Assembly (NCBI GenBank): GCA_023443985.1
Contig: JAEZSJ010000278.1
Coordinates: 1-20,723, forward strand
DNA length: 20,723 bases
Reading direction: 5' to 3'
Source of the DNA: Verrucomicrobiota bacterium
Lineage (GTDB): Bacteria > Verrucomicrobiota > Verrucomicrobiia > Opitutales > Opitutaceae
Every line of letters starts with the position of its first letter. Within the stretch, counting starts at the first letter, position 1. Position numbers and translations under genes: made by a program. Shown in pieces: positions 7,283-15,173 of this stretch. Under the pieces are notes generated by a model, which was not told the DNA's origin, searched no databases, and saw only the letters and a program-made list of their open reading frames with translations.

Positions 7283-9327
7283 GATTTGAGCGGCTTGAGG
7301 TCGATCTCGACGAAGGCGATGCGACCGTTGCGGGAGAGGCGCAGCAGCCAGCGCGGGGCGCCGTTGCGGAGCGCCTCCTCGCGGGCCTGGCGGAAAGCGG
7401 CCACGTCGGTGAGCGGTCGGCCGCCGGCCTCGAGCAGGATGTCGTCGTTGCTCAGGCCTGCGAGCGCGGCCCAGCCGGCGGCGAGCAGGTTCTGCAGGAT
7501 CAAACCGCGCTGGTCCGGCGGGAGCTGCAGCCGCGCACGGTCCTCGAAGGCAAGCTCGCGTACGGTGAGTTCGAGCACGTCGTCGACATAGCTCTCGAGC
7601 TCCGCGGCGGGGATGGGCTGGCGTTCGAGGGTGACCGGCAGCTGCTGGATCGTGCCATCGCGCCAGACGGAGAGCCGCACCTCGGAATCGACGCGGTAGC
7701 GCCGGATCTGGCGGGCGAACGCGTCGAGATCCTCGGCGCGGCGCGCGGTGACGGCTTCATCGTCGATCTTGAGGATCACATCCCCAACGCGGAGGTCCGC
7801 GGCGGCGGCGCGGGTGGCGGCGTGCACCTGCGTGACGCGCACGCCGGAGTCCGCCGGCACGCCGAGACGGGTGGCGAGCTTGGCGGTGAGCGGCTGCACG
7901 TTCACGCCGATCCAGGCGCGACGGGCCTGCGGGGTGGGCCGCTGGGTGTCGGCGATCCGAAGGTCGACGACGGCGTTGATCAGGCCGCCGTCGCGGCGGA
8001 GCGCGACGAGGACATCGCGACCTCTGTCCGGATTGGCGAGGAGTTCGGTCGTGGCGGTGCGGAGTTCGGCGAGGGAGGACACCGGGCGGTCGTCGAACGC
8101 GACGAGGACGTCGTTGTTGCGGAGTTCGGGTTCCGCCTGGCCCGCGGGGCCGCCGGGGCGCACGCTCTCGATCCAGACGCCGTGGGTGTCGGGCAGGCGT
8201 TGCTGGCGGGCGAGCTCGCGGGAGATGTCGCGGAACACGGCGCCCCAGGTGCGTTGCTCGAAGGTGCGCTGCTGGGCCGGTTCGCGCGGGGCGAGCACGA
8301 CTTGCGCGGCGCCCGTGGTCTCGCCGCGGCGGTAGGCGAACGTGAGGGTGGTGCCCGGAGCGGCATCCATCTCGAGTGAGTAGAAATTCGCGACGGCGAC
8401 CTCCTCGGCGCCGCCGATCGCGCGGCCGTCGCAGGCGGTGAGCAGATCGCCGGGTTGCAGCCCGGCGGACGCGGCGGGCGAGCCCGCTTCGACATCGGCG
8501 ACGAGCACGCCACCGCTGGTCCGCTCGGCTTCGAGCGGGGGCTGCACGGTGAGCCCCGACCAGCCGCGCCGCACGCGGCCGTGGGCGATGAGGTCGTCGG
8601 CGATGCGGCGGGCGAGGTTGCCCGGGATCGCGCCGCCGAGGCGGGCGATGCCGATCTCGTTGATGCCGACGATACGGCCGTCGCGGTCGACCAACGGGCC
8701 GCCGCTGTTGCCGGGAAAGATGCTGGCGTCATGCAGAATCCAACGCACGACGAGGCCCACGTTTTCGCCGTCGAGGAGGATGCGCGTCTCCTCGGGCGGC
8801 ACCAGGGCGGCGTTGGCGACGATGCCGCTGGTCACGGACTGGGCGAGGGAGGCGGGACTGCCGAGTGCCCAGATGGGATCGCCGGGCCGGAGCCGCGCGG
8901 AGTCGCCGAAGCCCGCGACCGGCAACGGCCCGGTGCCGGCGGGGAGAGCGGAGAGGTCGAGCTGCAGCACCGCCAGGTCGGTGAGGGCGTCGAGGCCGAC
9001 GCAGTGCGCGTCGAGCACCGTGCCGTCGGTGAGATGACAGCGGTAGTAGTCGGCGTCGTCGGCCACGTGGTAGTTGGTGATCACATGGCCCTGCGCGTCG
9101 AGGATCGCGCCGCTGCCGCTCACGCGCGCCTTCACCATACGGCCTTGGTGCGGGTTGCTGCGGATCGCCTCGATGCGCACGACGGCGGCGAGAGTCCGCC
9201 GGATGGGCGAGTCGGTGTGGGCCGCAGCGGTGTCCGTGGCCGGCTTGCTGCAACCGAGCGCGCCCAGCGCGATCGCCGCCATGAGGGCGCCCAGCGCCAC
9301 GAAGGATCCACCGCGTCGTTCGATCAT
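7279..9327 (-). CDS. DegP/HtrA-like serine protease lipoprotein with about four PDZ domains
   Basis: The 682-residue envelope protease has a lipoprotein signal (hydrophobic residues 9-25 and lipobox LGALGC with Cys26), so it is probably membrane-anchored. The trypsin-like domain (about 45-250) has an intact triad: His87 in TNYHVAD, Asp117 in LTDLAVLQ and Ser208 in FPGNSGGPLVD. PDZ-like repeats follow at about 258-350 (GGVLVADVEAGSPAASAGLQPGD), 375-465 (GVWIESVRPGGPA..LRNNDVLVAFDD), 485-580 (GVRVTQVHAATRAAAADLRVGD) and 590-680 (GLILQNLLAAGWAALAGLSNDD). DegP and DegQ normally carry two PDZs, so this architecture is extended. The start at 9327 places the signal sequence at the N-terminus; an upstream ATG at 9381 would put 18 charged residues before it. 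The last codons overlap the next gene by four bases. Confidence 0.88.
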   Translation of the reverse strand: MIERRGGSFVALGALMAAIALGALGCSKPATDTAAAHTDSPIRRTLAAVVRIEAIRSNPHQGRMVKARVSGSGAILDAQGHVITNYHVADDADYYRCHLTDGTVLDAHCVGLDALTDLAVLQLDLSALPAGTGPLPVAGFGDSARLRPGDPIWALGSPASLAQSVTSGIVANAALVPPEETRILLDGENVGLVVRWILHDASIFPGNSGGPLVDRDGRIVGINEIGIARLGGAIPGNLARRIADDLIAHGRVRRGWSGLTVQPPLEAERTSGGVLVADVEAGSPAASAGLQPGDLLTACDGRAIGGAEEVAVANFYSLEMDAAPGTTLTFAYRRGETTGAAQVVLAPREPAQQRTFEQRTWGAVFRDISRELARQQRLPDTHGVWIESVRPGGPAGQAEPELRNNDVLVAFDDRPVSSLAELRTATTELLANPDRGRDVLVALRRDGGLINAVVDLRIADTQRPTPQARRAWIGVNVQPLTAKLATRLGVPADSGVRVTQVHAATRAAAADLRVGDVILKIDDEAVTARRAEDLDAFARQIRRYRVDSEVRLSVWRDGTIQQLPVTLERQPIPAAELESYVDDVLELTVRELAFEDRARLQLPPDQRGLILQNLLAAGWAALAGLSNDDILLEAGGRPLTDVAAFRQAREEALRNGAPRWLLRLSRNGRIAFVEIDLKPLKS

Positions 9328-9510
9328 AGGGAGTGAGAGCTTCCCGATGAAGAAGCGCGTCGGGCGGGGTGGCAACCTCATGCCGGCACCTGTCGGGCGG
9401 CGGAGGGCGGGCCGGGGCCTTCGCGCCGAGCGACGGGCCAGCGGCGAGGCGTCACTCCGAACGTGTATCCCTCGCGGCTCGACTCCGGCGATCAGCCGAA
9501 TCGCTGTGCC

Positions 9511-10191
9511 TCACCGGCCCGGTTCCGGCGGCGGCGCCGGCGGCGGTTCCGGGGAATCGGCGAGTTCGGGATGGCGGGCGGAGAGGCACTCCGGACAGAT
9601 GCCGTGGGTGAAGCGGGTGCCGGCGTGCTTGGCGAGGTAGCTGTCGAGGTGCGACCAGTAGTTGTCGTCGTCGCGCACCTTCTTGCAGTACATGCAGAGC
9701 GGGATGATCTCGCGCAGCTCGCGCACCTCGGCGAGCGCCTGCTCCAGCTGGAGTACGTTCGCCTCGAGCTCGGCGGTGATGCGTTTGCGCTCGGTGATGT
9801 CGGTGAAGGTGCGCACGCAGCCCCCGCCGGGCAGGGGATTGTGGGTGAGCAGGCACCAGCGGCGGTCGCCGTGGATCCATTGCGGGAATTCGAACTCGAA
9901 CGGTTCGGGAGACTCCAGCTCGCGGATGGAGCGGGCGAGCATCACCTGATCCTGCCCGGTGCACTCGGCCCAGATGCGGAGAATCTCCCGGAAATCCCGG
10001 CCGATCTCGAAGGTGCCCGGGGGAAGCCGGAAGATCGCCTCGAAGCGACGGTTGAAGGTGAGCAGGCGGAAGTCCGGTCCGATCACGGCAAGCCCTTGTA
10101 TCAGATGCTCAAGAACGATGGCGAGGAGCTCGGGCTGGCCCATGGATCGGGGGGCGGGGTGCTCGGGTCCGGACTGAGGAAGGTTGGTCAT
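9511..10191 (-). CDS. PAS-domain sensor protein with C-terminal CxxC/CxxC zinc-ribbon-like motif
   Basis: The 226-residue cytosolic protein has a PAS domain of the PAS-7 type (about residues 19-133: IQGLAVIGPDFRLLTFNRRF, ending in the PAS/PAC motif TDITERK). A coiled-coil helix (about 134-162) leads to a block with Cys166-MY-Cys169-KKVRDDDNYW and HGI-Cys199-PE-Cys202, which looks like a metal site. The tail is Pro/Glu-rich (PEPPPAPPPEPGR). The PAS plus CxYCKK..HGICPxC arrangement recurs in bacterial sensory proteins, sometimes with receiver or cyclase domains. No kinase, cyclase or DNA-binding output is present here. The role is unknown. It lies 155 bases after lutC and 183 bases before the protease gene, so operon membership is unclear. 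A second start (MGQPELL, residue 17) is possible. Confidence 0.85.
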   Translation of the reverse strand: MTNLPQSGPEHPAPRSMGQPELLAIVLEHLIQGLAVIGPDFRLLTFNRRFEAIFRLPPGTFEIGRDFREILRIWAECTGQDQVMLARSIRELESPEPFEFEFPQWIHGDRRWCLLTHNPLPGGGCVRTFTDITERKRITAELEANVLQLEQALAEVRELREIIPLCMYCKKVRDDDNYWSHLDSYLAKHAGTRFTHGICPECLSARHPELADSPEPPPAPPPEPGR

Positions 10192-10312
10192 GGGGGATCT
10201 ACACGGCGCAGCGCATGCGTCCGGAGTGGCATGACGTTCCCTCGTCTCCCCTCTTGGTCAACGGCGAAACTTGCGGTCTCCAGCGGCGGATGCCGGCCGG
10301 GCGGGTGGCGGG

Positions 10313-10334
10313 GCGCCGGAACAGGGGCCGGCGC
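10313..10334 (-). terminator. Weak terminator-like stem-loop after lutC
   Basis: GCGCCGG (10313-10319) pairs with CCGGCGC (10328-10334) over an 8-base loop, 12 bases past the lutC stop. No U-run follows on the minus strand, so it may only pause or stabilise the transcript. The rest of 10192-10346 shows no clear element. Confidence 0.3.
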
Positions 10335-10346
10335 GGTCGGAAGCCG

Positions 10347-10961
10347 TCAGCCCAGCAGCAGCGCGACCTGCCGGCCGGGTCCGTGCACGCCCTCGATGAG
10401 GATGCCTTCGACATCGGCGGTCTTCGACGGGCCGGTGGCCCAGATGATGTTCGGGTCGGCCGGGAGCGCGGCGACGGCGGCGGGCAGATCGAGGAAGATC
10501 TGGTCGCGACGGAGGACGGCCACGTGGACCCAGGGGGCAAGTGCGCCGAGGCGGCGGGAGGTGCCCTGGTCGGAGAGGATCAGCGTGCCGGTCTCGGCGA
10601 TCGCCCCGGTGGCGGCGGTGATGCCGAAGTCGTACTCGTCGATCCGCGCGCGGTCGAACTCGGTCTCAATCGTGAACCCGGCGGGGAACGCGGCCTGGAG
10701 CTGCGGCCAGAGTGCGGGGTCGCAGTAGCCGTGGGTCCAGTGGTTGGTCGAGAGGAGCTCGAGGAGCTCGGCGGGCGAAGTCAGCGGGGTGCCGTTGACG
10801 GCCTTCAACCGTTCCGCGAAGAGCGCCCATGGATCGGTGGCGGTGCGCGCCTCGCGCAGGACAACGAGATCGCGGTCCCAGTCGGGCAGCGGCGCGCGCT
10901 CGGATAGCGGCGCGAGGGCGGAGCGGACGCGGGAGAGGATCTGTTCGCGGGAGGCGCTCAT
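10347..10961 (-). CDS. lutC: Lactate utilization protein C (LUD domain)
   Basis: Third subunit of the LutABC complex, which oxidises L-lactate to pyruvate. The 204-residue product has the LUD-domain C-terminal core of LutC proteins, with the glycine-rich block DEYDFGITAATGAIAETGTLILSD (given here only as a landmark around residues 105-130), then WVHVAVLRRDQIF, NIIWATGPSKTADVEGILIE and GVHGPGRQ near the C-terminus. That last segment (GPSKTADIE...GVHGP in relatives) is diagnostic. Length is close to other LutC proteins (about 220-240, here slightly short). It is the distal gene of the lut set, 209 bases after lutB, which is unusually wide. It is recognised with good certainty by family motif and gene order. 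Confidence 0.92.
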   Translation of the reverse strand: MSASREQILSRVRSALAPLSERAPLPDWDRDLVVLREARTATDPWALFAERLKAVNGTPLTSPAELLELLSTNHWTHGYCDPALWPQLQAAFPAGFTIETEFDRARIDEYDFGITAATGAIAETGTLILSDQGTSRRLGALAPWVHVAVLRRDQIFLDLPAAVAALPADPNIIWATGPSKTADVEGILIEGVHGPGRQVALLLG

Positions 10962-11170
10962 GGCGGAGAAGAGGGAAGGAGGGAAGATGGAGTGAGGGGT
11001 GCGGAGACGGATCCGGTCAGGACACGGAGGTCACTGAGCGGGAGAGGAAAACACAGCGAGGACGGGGAGGAAACCCGAGGACCTTGGGCGAGGGCGGCAT
11101 GCTTCGTTGCGTGGAACGCGCGTGGTCACTGCGCCCCGGTTTGCCTGTGCGTCTTTTGTGGCGTCTCGGT
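10962..11170 (-). repeat. lutB-lutC spacer with a low-complexity repeat-like element
   Basis: 209 bases, wide for a lut operon. At about 11021-11065 the plus strand reads GACACGGAGGTCACTGAG followed by CACAGCGAGGACGG, a string of imperfect short purine-rich units. Similar text is, to my recollection, dispersed in intergenic DNA of Verrucomicrobia and other phyla. No promoter or terminator is convincing, and no small ORF is supported. Confidence 0.4.
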
Positions 11171-12565
11171 TCACGGTCGTTTCCGGTTCTTCATCCAGCG
11201 GCGGAACTCGCCGCCTTGCCACCGAGGGAGGGTGCGTTGCGCCGTCCAGGCCTGTAACGATGGTACGGGTACGAACTTGTGCGGGACGAGGTCGATCATC
11301 TTGCCGCCGAAGAGCGCGGTCTTCCACACGCTGGGACTGGAGGCCATCAGGGCCCAGGCGCCCATCGGCGGGGTGCCGGCGGAGGCGAGCGGGGCGTGCT
11401 CGCGTTTGGCCCTGTCGCGCAGGCGCAGGAGGAGGTCGGGGATCGGGATGTTGACGGGGCAGACCTCGTTGCAGGCGCCGCAGAGGGAGGAGGCCTTCGG
11501 AAGATCGGCGAGCTCGGGAAACCGTTTGCCGGCGAGCAGCGGCGAGAGCACGGCGCCGACGGGGCCCGGGTAGACGCTGCGGTAGGCGTGGCCGCTCGCC
11601 TGGCGGTACACCGGGCAGACGTTCAGGCAGGCGCCGCAGCGGATGCAGCGCAGGATCGCGCGGCAGTCGCTGGCGAGGACCTCGGTGCGGTTGTTGTCGA
11701 CGAAGATCACGTGCATCTCCTCCGGACCATCGGTCTGGGCGGGCGCCTTCGGCCCGGAGATGAACTCGACATACGCGGTGAGCTGCTGGGCGGTCGCCGA
11801 GCGGACGAGCAGGTTGAGGAACAGCCCGAGGTCGCGGTCGCGCGGCACCAGCTTCTCGATACCGACGAGCGCGATGTGGCACTTCGGGGCGGCGAGCGAG
11901 AAGCGGGAGTTGCCCTCGTTGGTGACGACGACAAGGCGGCCGCTCTCGACGGAGACGAAGTTCGCGCCGGTGAGGCCGACATCGGCGGCGAGAAACTTGT
12001 GGCGGAGGAACGCCCGGGCGCGGCGGGTGATCGTCTCGGGGTCGTCGTTGTAGTCGCCGAGGCCCTCGCGTTCGAAGCTCCGGGCGATCTCCTGGCGGTT
12101 CTTGTGGATGATCGGGCGGACGAGGTGGCTCGGGTGGTCCTTGTCGATCTGGACGATGAACTCGCCGAGGTCCGTTTCCAACGCCTCGATGCCGAACTTC
12201 TCAAGGTAGTGCGCGAGCTCGATCTCCTCGCTGACCATGGTCTTGGCCTTGACCATCCTGGTGGCGCCGCGGGCCTGCATGATCTTCAGCACGGTGGCGC
12301 AGGCCTCCTCGCCGGTGGCGGCCCAGTGGACCTGCGCGCCATTGGCCTTCAGCTTGGCTTCGACCTGCGGCAGGTAGGTGTCGAGGTTCTCGACGACGTG
12401 TTGCTTGATCTGCCCGGCGAAGCGGCGCAGTTGGTCGGCGTCGGTGAACTGGTCGAGGAGCATCTTCGCGCGCTTCTCGTGGGTGGCCTTCGTGGCCTGG
12501 TAGACCGCGGCGCGTTTGTCGGCCGGCATCGCGGCGACGACCTGGTCGATGGGTTGTTTGGCCAT
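11171..12565 (-). CDS. lutB: Lactate utilization iron-sulfur protein B
   Basis: Central subunit of LutABC, transferring electrons from L-lactate. The 464-residue product has the LUD-type N-terminal domain (about 60-300, with ATRMVKAKTMVSEEIEL and GANFVSVESGRLVVVTNEGN). A ferredoxin-like region follows with C307IRCGACLNVCPVY, an intact CxxCxxCxxxCP 4Fe-4S motif, and C362GACNEVCPVNIP, a second cysteine set. The C-terminal portion contains the WALMASSPSVWK segment common in LutB. The length fits the family (about 470). The start at 12565 gives the usual N-terminus and no nearby alternative is better. It lies between lutA (87-base gap) and lutC. In this locus it would oxidise lactate released from fucose and rhamnose breakdown. 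Confidence 0.95.
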   Translation of the reverse strand: MAKQPIDQVVAAMPADKRAAVYQATKATHEKRAKMLLDQFTDADQLRRFAGQIKQHVVENLDTYLPQVEAKLKANGAQVHWAATGEEACATVLKIMQARGATRMVKAKTMVSEEIELAHYLEKFGIEALETDLGEFIVQIDKDHPSHLVRPIIHKNRQEIARSFEREGLGDYNDDPETITRRARAFLRHKFLAADVGLTGANFVSVESGRLVVVTNEGNSRFSLAAPKCHIALVGIEKLVPRDRDLGLFLNLLVRSATAQQLTAYVEFISGPKAPAQTDGPEEMHVIFVDNNRTEVLASDCRAILRCIRCGACLNVCPVYRQASGHAYRSVYPGPVGAVLSPLLAGKRFPELADLPKASSLCGACNEVCPVNIPIPDLLLRLRDRAKREHAPLASAGTPPMGAWALMASSPSVWKTALFGGKMIDLVPHKFVPVPSLQAWTAQRTLPRWQGGEFRRWMKNRKRP

Positions 12566-12572
12566 GGGGGAA

Positions 12573-12640
12573 GTGGCGAGAAGTGAGAGGCGGGTGGCGA
12601 GGAGTGAGGAGAAGCGGGAGCGGCGACGGCTGTGGCGAGG
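12573..12640 (-). repeat. Short direct repeats in the lutA-lutB spacer
   Basis: GTGGCGAGAAGTGAG (12573-12587) and GTGGCGAGGAGTGAG (12594-12608, one mismatch) are 21 bases apart on the plus strand. A third partial copy, GTGGCGAGG, is at 12632-12640. Related GAGTAGC/GAAGTGAG text runs into the last codons of lutA. They form the pyrimidine-rich leader of lutB on its own strand. Confidence 0.5.
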
Positions 12641-12652
12641 GATGCTCGCTAC

Positions 12653-13429
12653 TCACTTCCCGCTACTCGCTCCGTTGGTTTTCAGCGCGTCGCGGAGCAC
12701 TTGGGCGAGGTGGCGTGTGACAAGGGGTTTGCTCCCCTTCTCCGCGAGGCCGCCGAGGTGCATCATGCAGCTCATGTCGATGCCGACGAGCACGTCGGGC
12801 TGCACGGCTCGGACGTGTTCGAGCTTCAGCGTGCCCATGCGGGTGGAGACGTTGGGAAACGCGACCGAGAAGGTGCCGCCGAAACCGCAGCATTGCTCGG
12901 CCTCGCCGATGGGAGCGACGGTGGCGCCGGCGATCGAGGAGAGCAGCGTGAGGGCCGCGGCGCCGGAGTCCGTGCCGCGGGCGTGGCAGGAGCGATGGAA
13001 CGCGAGCCGGGCGTCGTAGCGGCCGGGCCATTGTTTCACCCCGAGGCCGTTGACGATGAAGTCGGCCAGTTCCCAGGTGCGGCCGGCGAGCTGCCGGACG
13101 GCGGGCAGATCGGGCTCCTTCTCGAACTCGAGGAGGGCGCCGTGGAAGAGCATCGCGGCGCACGAGGCCGAGGGCACGATCACCGGCAGGTCGCCGGCGA
13201 AGGTCCGCACGGCATGGCGAACGACCTTGCGTGAGGCGGCCCAATCGCCGCCGTTGAAGGCCGGCTGGCCGCAACAGGTCTGCGCCTCGGGAAACTCGAC
13301 CGTGCAGCCGAGGTGCTCGAGCACCTCGACGGTGGCGCGGGCCGCATCGGCGAAAAACGCGTCGCACAGGCACGTGGCCATGAGTTGGACACGCTTGTCG
13401 GCGCCGGGGAGCTGGCGGGAGGGGGACAT
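12653..13429 (-). CDS. lutA: Lactate utilization protein A (CCG-domain Fe-S subunit)
   Basis: Subunit of LutABC with two cysteine-rich CCG domains, homologous to GlcF/GlpC-type proteins. The 258-residue product shows the first CCG motif at residues 52-54 (EAQTCCGQPAFNGGD) preceded by CLCDAFF, and the second at 180-182 (AEQCCGFGGTFSVAFP) preceded by HRSCHARG. These match the two-repeat layout and the roughly 240-residue family length. The ATG at 13429 was chosen because an upstream ATG at 13639 would translate 70 residues of repeat-containing spacer. It is the first lut gene, so a promoter is expected in 13430-13708. Gene order lutA-lutB-lutC matches Bacillus. Together with the BMC genes upstream it completes a route from lactaldehyde to pyruvate. 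Confidence 0.95.
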   Translation of the reverse strand: MSPSRQLPGADKRVQLMATCLCDAFFADAARATVEVLEHLGCTVEFPEAQTCCGQPAFNGGDWAASRKVVRHAVRTFAGDLPVIVPSASCAAMLFHGALLEFEKEPDLPAVRQLAGRTWELADFIVNGLGVKQWPGRYDARLAFHRSCHARGTDSGAAALTLLSSIAGATVAPIGEAEQCCGFGGTFSVAFPNVSTRMGTLKLEHVRAVQPDVLVGIDMSCMMHLGGLAEKGSKPLVTRHLAQVLRDALKTNGASSGK

Positions 13430-13540
13430 CGGTGGATGGCGGACGGTGGTCGGTGACCGGTGGCGGAGTCGAAACCCGGAATGGGAGATGCGGAAATCAG
13501 GGAATCGGGAACGGAGGCTGACGCGCGGTGGGCGGTGTCT

Positions 13541-13600
13541 AGACCCTCGACGGGTTTCGCTACGGGGGATGGAGGTAGGCGCCTGCAAGCAGGCTCCTCC
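13541..13600. repeat. Composite repeat: short hairpin plus single class-A REP arm
   Basis: The first part, ACCC-TCGAC-GGGT followed by TTCGCTACGG (to 13565), is a degraded copy of the hairpin also seen at 17879 and 19979. The second part (13581-13600, GCCTGCAAGCAGGCTCCTCC) is one REP arm in reverse orientation, with self-complementary GCCTGC/GCAGGC. Here the GTAG head of the other copies is eroded to GGAG. It lies in the 279-base gap between lutA and rhaA. Confidence 0.7.
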
Positions 13601-13629
13601 ATTCGGAGGGACGGAAAGAACGGCGGGAG

Positions 13630-13664
13630 GCGGAGGCAAAACGCTCGACGCGTTTCGCCTCCGC
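13630..13664 (-). other. Long stem-loop downstream of rhaA, possible terminator or repeat
   Basis: GCGGAGGC-A-AAACGC (13630-13644) pairs with GCGTTT-C-GCCTCCGC (13650-13664), giving 14 pairs and one A/C mismatch around a 5-base loop. It begins 45 bases past the rhaA stop. On the minus strand no T-run follows. Its core (AAACGCTCGACGCGTTTCG) resembles the short recurrent hairpin at 19979-20000, so it may be a repeat that also insulates rhaA from lutA. Confidence 0.6.
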
Positions 13665-13708
13665 GCGACAGAAGCTGAACGACTGCGTCGTCCAGCGACA
13701 CGGGAGAA

Positions 13709-14980
13709 TCAGCGTTTCGCGAGGACGGTCTGCTCGTACCGGGCGACCTCCTTGAGCCAGTCGGCGCCGGCGGGCACGTCGGCGCGGGCGCAGAGCTCGT
13801 CCCAGACTGCGCCCCAGGGGAGCGATTTGGTGAGCTCCATGAGCGCGAGGCGCTCGTGGCCGCGGCCGGCGGCCTCGGCGGCCTGGAGCTGCTTGGTCGG
13901 GTCGAGCAGCCCGGCGAGGATCGCCTGGCGGGTGGCGCGGGCGCCGATCACGTAGGCGGCGAGGCGGTTGATCGAGGCGTCGAAGAAATCGAGGGCGACG
14001 AAGACACGGTCCCACGCGTCGCCGCGGGCGATCTCGAGGAAGAGATTGCGCACGGCATCGTCGAGGATGACGACGTGGTCGCTGTCCCAGCGGATCGGCC
14101 GGCTGGTGTGCAGGAGGATGCGCGGGTGGAATTGCATGAGCGCGGAGACCTTGTCGGCGACGGACTCGGTCGGGTGGTAGTGGCCGAGGTCGAGGCAGAG
14201 CACGAGGCCGCGCTTCTGGGCATAGCTGGAATAGAACTCCTGTGAGCCGACGACATACTCCTCGCTGCCGAGGCCGAAGAGTTTCCCCTCGACGGCGTCG
14301 ATGCAGAGCTTCCGGTTGACCGACTTGTCCGCGAAGATCGCATCGTAGGACTCGACGAGGCGGGCGCGGGGGCCCCAGCGGTCCGCCGGGGCGTCCTTGG
14401 CACCGTCCGGAATCCAGTGATTGATGACGCACGGGGTGCCGAGCTTCTTGGCGAAATGCTGGGCGATGTGGCGGCAGGCCTGGCCGTGGTTGATCCAGAA
14501 CTTGCGGATGGCCTTGTCGGCGTGGGAGAGGGTGAAGCCCGACGATGCGTTGGGGTGGGCGAAGTAGGTCGGGTTGAAGTCGAGGCCGACCTTGCGCGAC
14601 CTGGCCCAGCAGAGCCAGTTGGCGAAGTGCTCGGGCGCGATCTCGTCGCGGTCGACGACCTTGGTGCCGGTCTCGGCGTAGAACGCGTGGAGGTTGAGGC
14701 GTTGTTTGCCGGGGAGGAGGGCGAGCACGGCGTCGAGGTCGGCACGCATCTCGTCGCCGTTGCGGGCGCGGCCGGGGTAGCCGCCGGTGGCCATGATGCC
14801 GCCGCCGGTGACGCCTTCCTTCGGCGTCTCCAAGCCGCGGACATCGTCGGCCTGCCAGCAGTGCAGGGAGACGGGGATGGAGAGCGCTTTCTTGATCGCG
14901 GCCTCGGTGTCGATGCCGAGGTCGGCATAGGCGGCGCGGGCGAGCTTGTAGGCGGCGGAGATCTGCTTGGCGGAAGGCAT
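13709..14980 (-). CDS. rhaA: L-rhamnose isomerase
   Basis: Cytosolic metal-dependent TIM-barrel enzyme converting L-rhamnose to L-rhamnulose. The 423-residue protein is very similar to E. coli RhaA (419 residues). It has CWQADDVRGLE near 41-51, INHWIPDG.KD.P.DR near 186-201, and metal ligands at the expected places: Glu231 (AVEGKLFG), Asp264 (LCLDLGHYHPTE), His291 (LLHTSRPIRWDSDHV) and Asp331 (VALDFFDASINR). The C-terminal block (LPWGAVWDELC ... ADWLKEVARYE) also matches. The start at 14980 gives the usual N-terminus. It follows rhaB on the same strand after 181 bases. The RhaA type, rather than the RhaI type of Pseudomonas and many soil bacteria, is clear. Confidence 0.97.
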   Translation of the reverse strand: MPSAKQISAAYKLARAAYADLGIDTEAAIKKALSIPVSLHCWQADDVRGLETPKEGVTGGGIMATGGYPGRARNGDEMRADLDAVLALLPGKQRLNLHAFYAETGTKVVDRDEIAPEHFANWLCWARSRKVGLDFNPTYFAHPNASSGFTLSHADKAIRKFWINHGQACRHIAQHFAKKLGTPCVINHWIPDGAKDAPADRWGPRARLVESYDAIFADKSVNRKLCIDAVEGKLFGLGSEEYVVGSQEFYSSYAQKRGLVLCLDLGHYHPTESVADKVSALMQFHPRILLHTSRPIRWDSDHVVILDDAVRNLFLEIARGDAWDRVFVALDFFDASINRLAAYVIGARATRQAILAGLLDPTKQLQAAEAAGRGHERLALMELTKSLPWGAVWDELCARADVPAGADWLKEVARYEQTVLAKR

Positions 14981-14995
14981 GTGAGGAAAAAGGCG

Positions 14996-15017
14996 GAGTG
15001 AAGAATGCAGAGTGAAG
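14996..15017. repeat. Short direct repeat upstream of rhaA
   Basis: GAGTGAAG occurs at 14996-15003 and 15010-15017 (14-base period) on the plus strand. On the rhaA coding strand it forms part of a pyrimidine-rich leader (CTTCACTC repeated). The remainder of the 181-base rhaB-rhaA spacer shows no assignable promoter. Confidence 0.45.
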
Positions 15018-15151
15018 AAGTGGGCGGAGGCGGCGGAGTTCCGGAAGGGAAAACCTGGAACTCAGGAGGTCAGGAACGGAAACAGTCGGCGGCGATTTGA
15101 GATTCTAGAGGGGGTGCGGGCCCGAAGTGAGGAAACCCTGCACCCGAAACC

Positions 15152-15173
15152 CCGCGGAGCGTCAGCTCCGCGG
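15152..15173 (-). terminator. Perfect hairpin at the rhaB 3' end, with the stop codon in its loop
   Basis: CCGCGGAGC (15152-15160) and GCTCCGCGG (15165-15173) form a 9-bp perfect stem with the 4-base loop GTCA. On the minus strand the loop is TGAC, whose TGA (15164-15162) is the rhaB stop. GGTTTCGGG follows, a very weak T-tract. It could be a terminator, an mRNA 3'-end stabiliser or another dispersed palindrome. Confidence 0.6.

Noticed and set aside
13430..13639. N-terminal extension of LutA from the ATG at 13639
   Set aside because: The extra 70 residues are translated repeat and hairpin sequence. The family N-terminus begins near the ATG at 13429.
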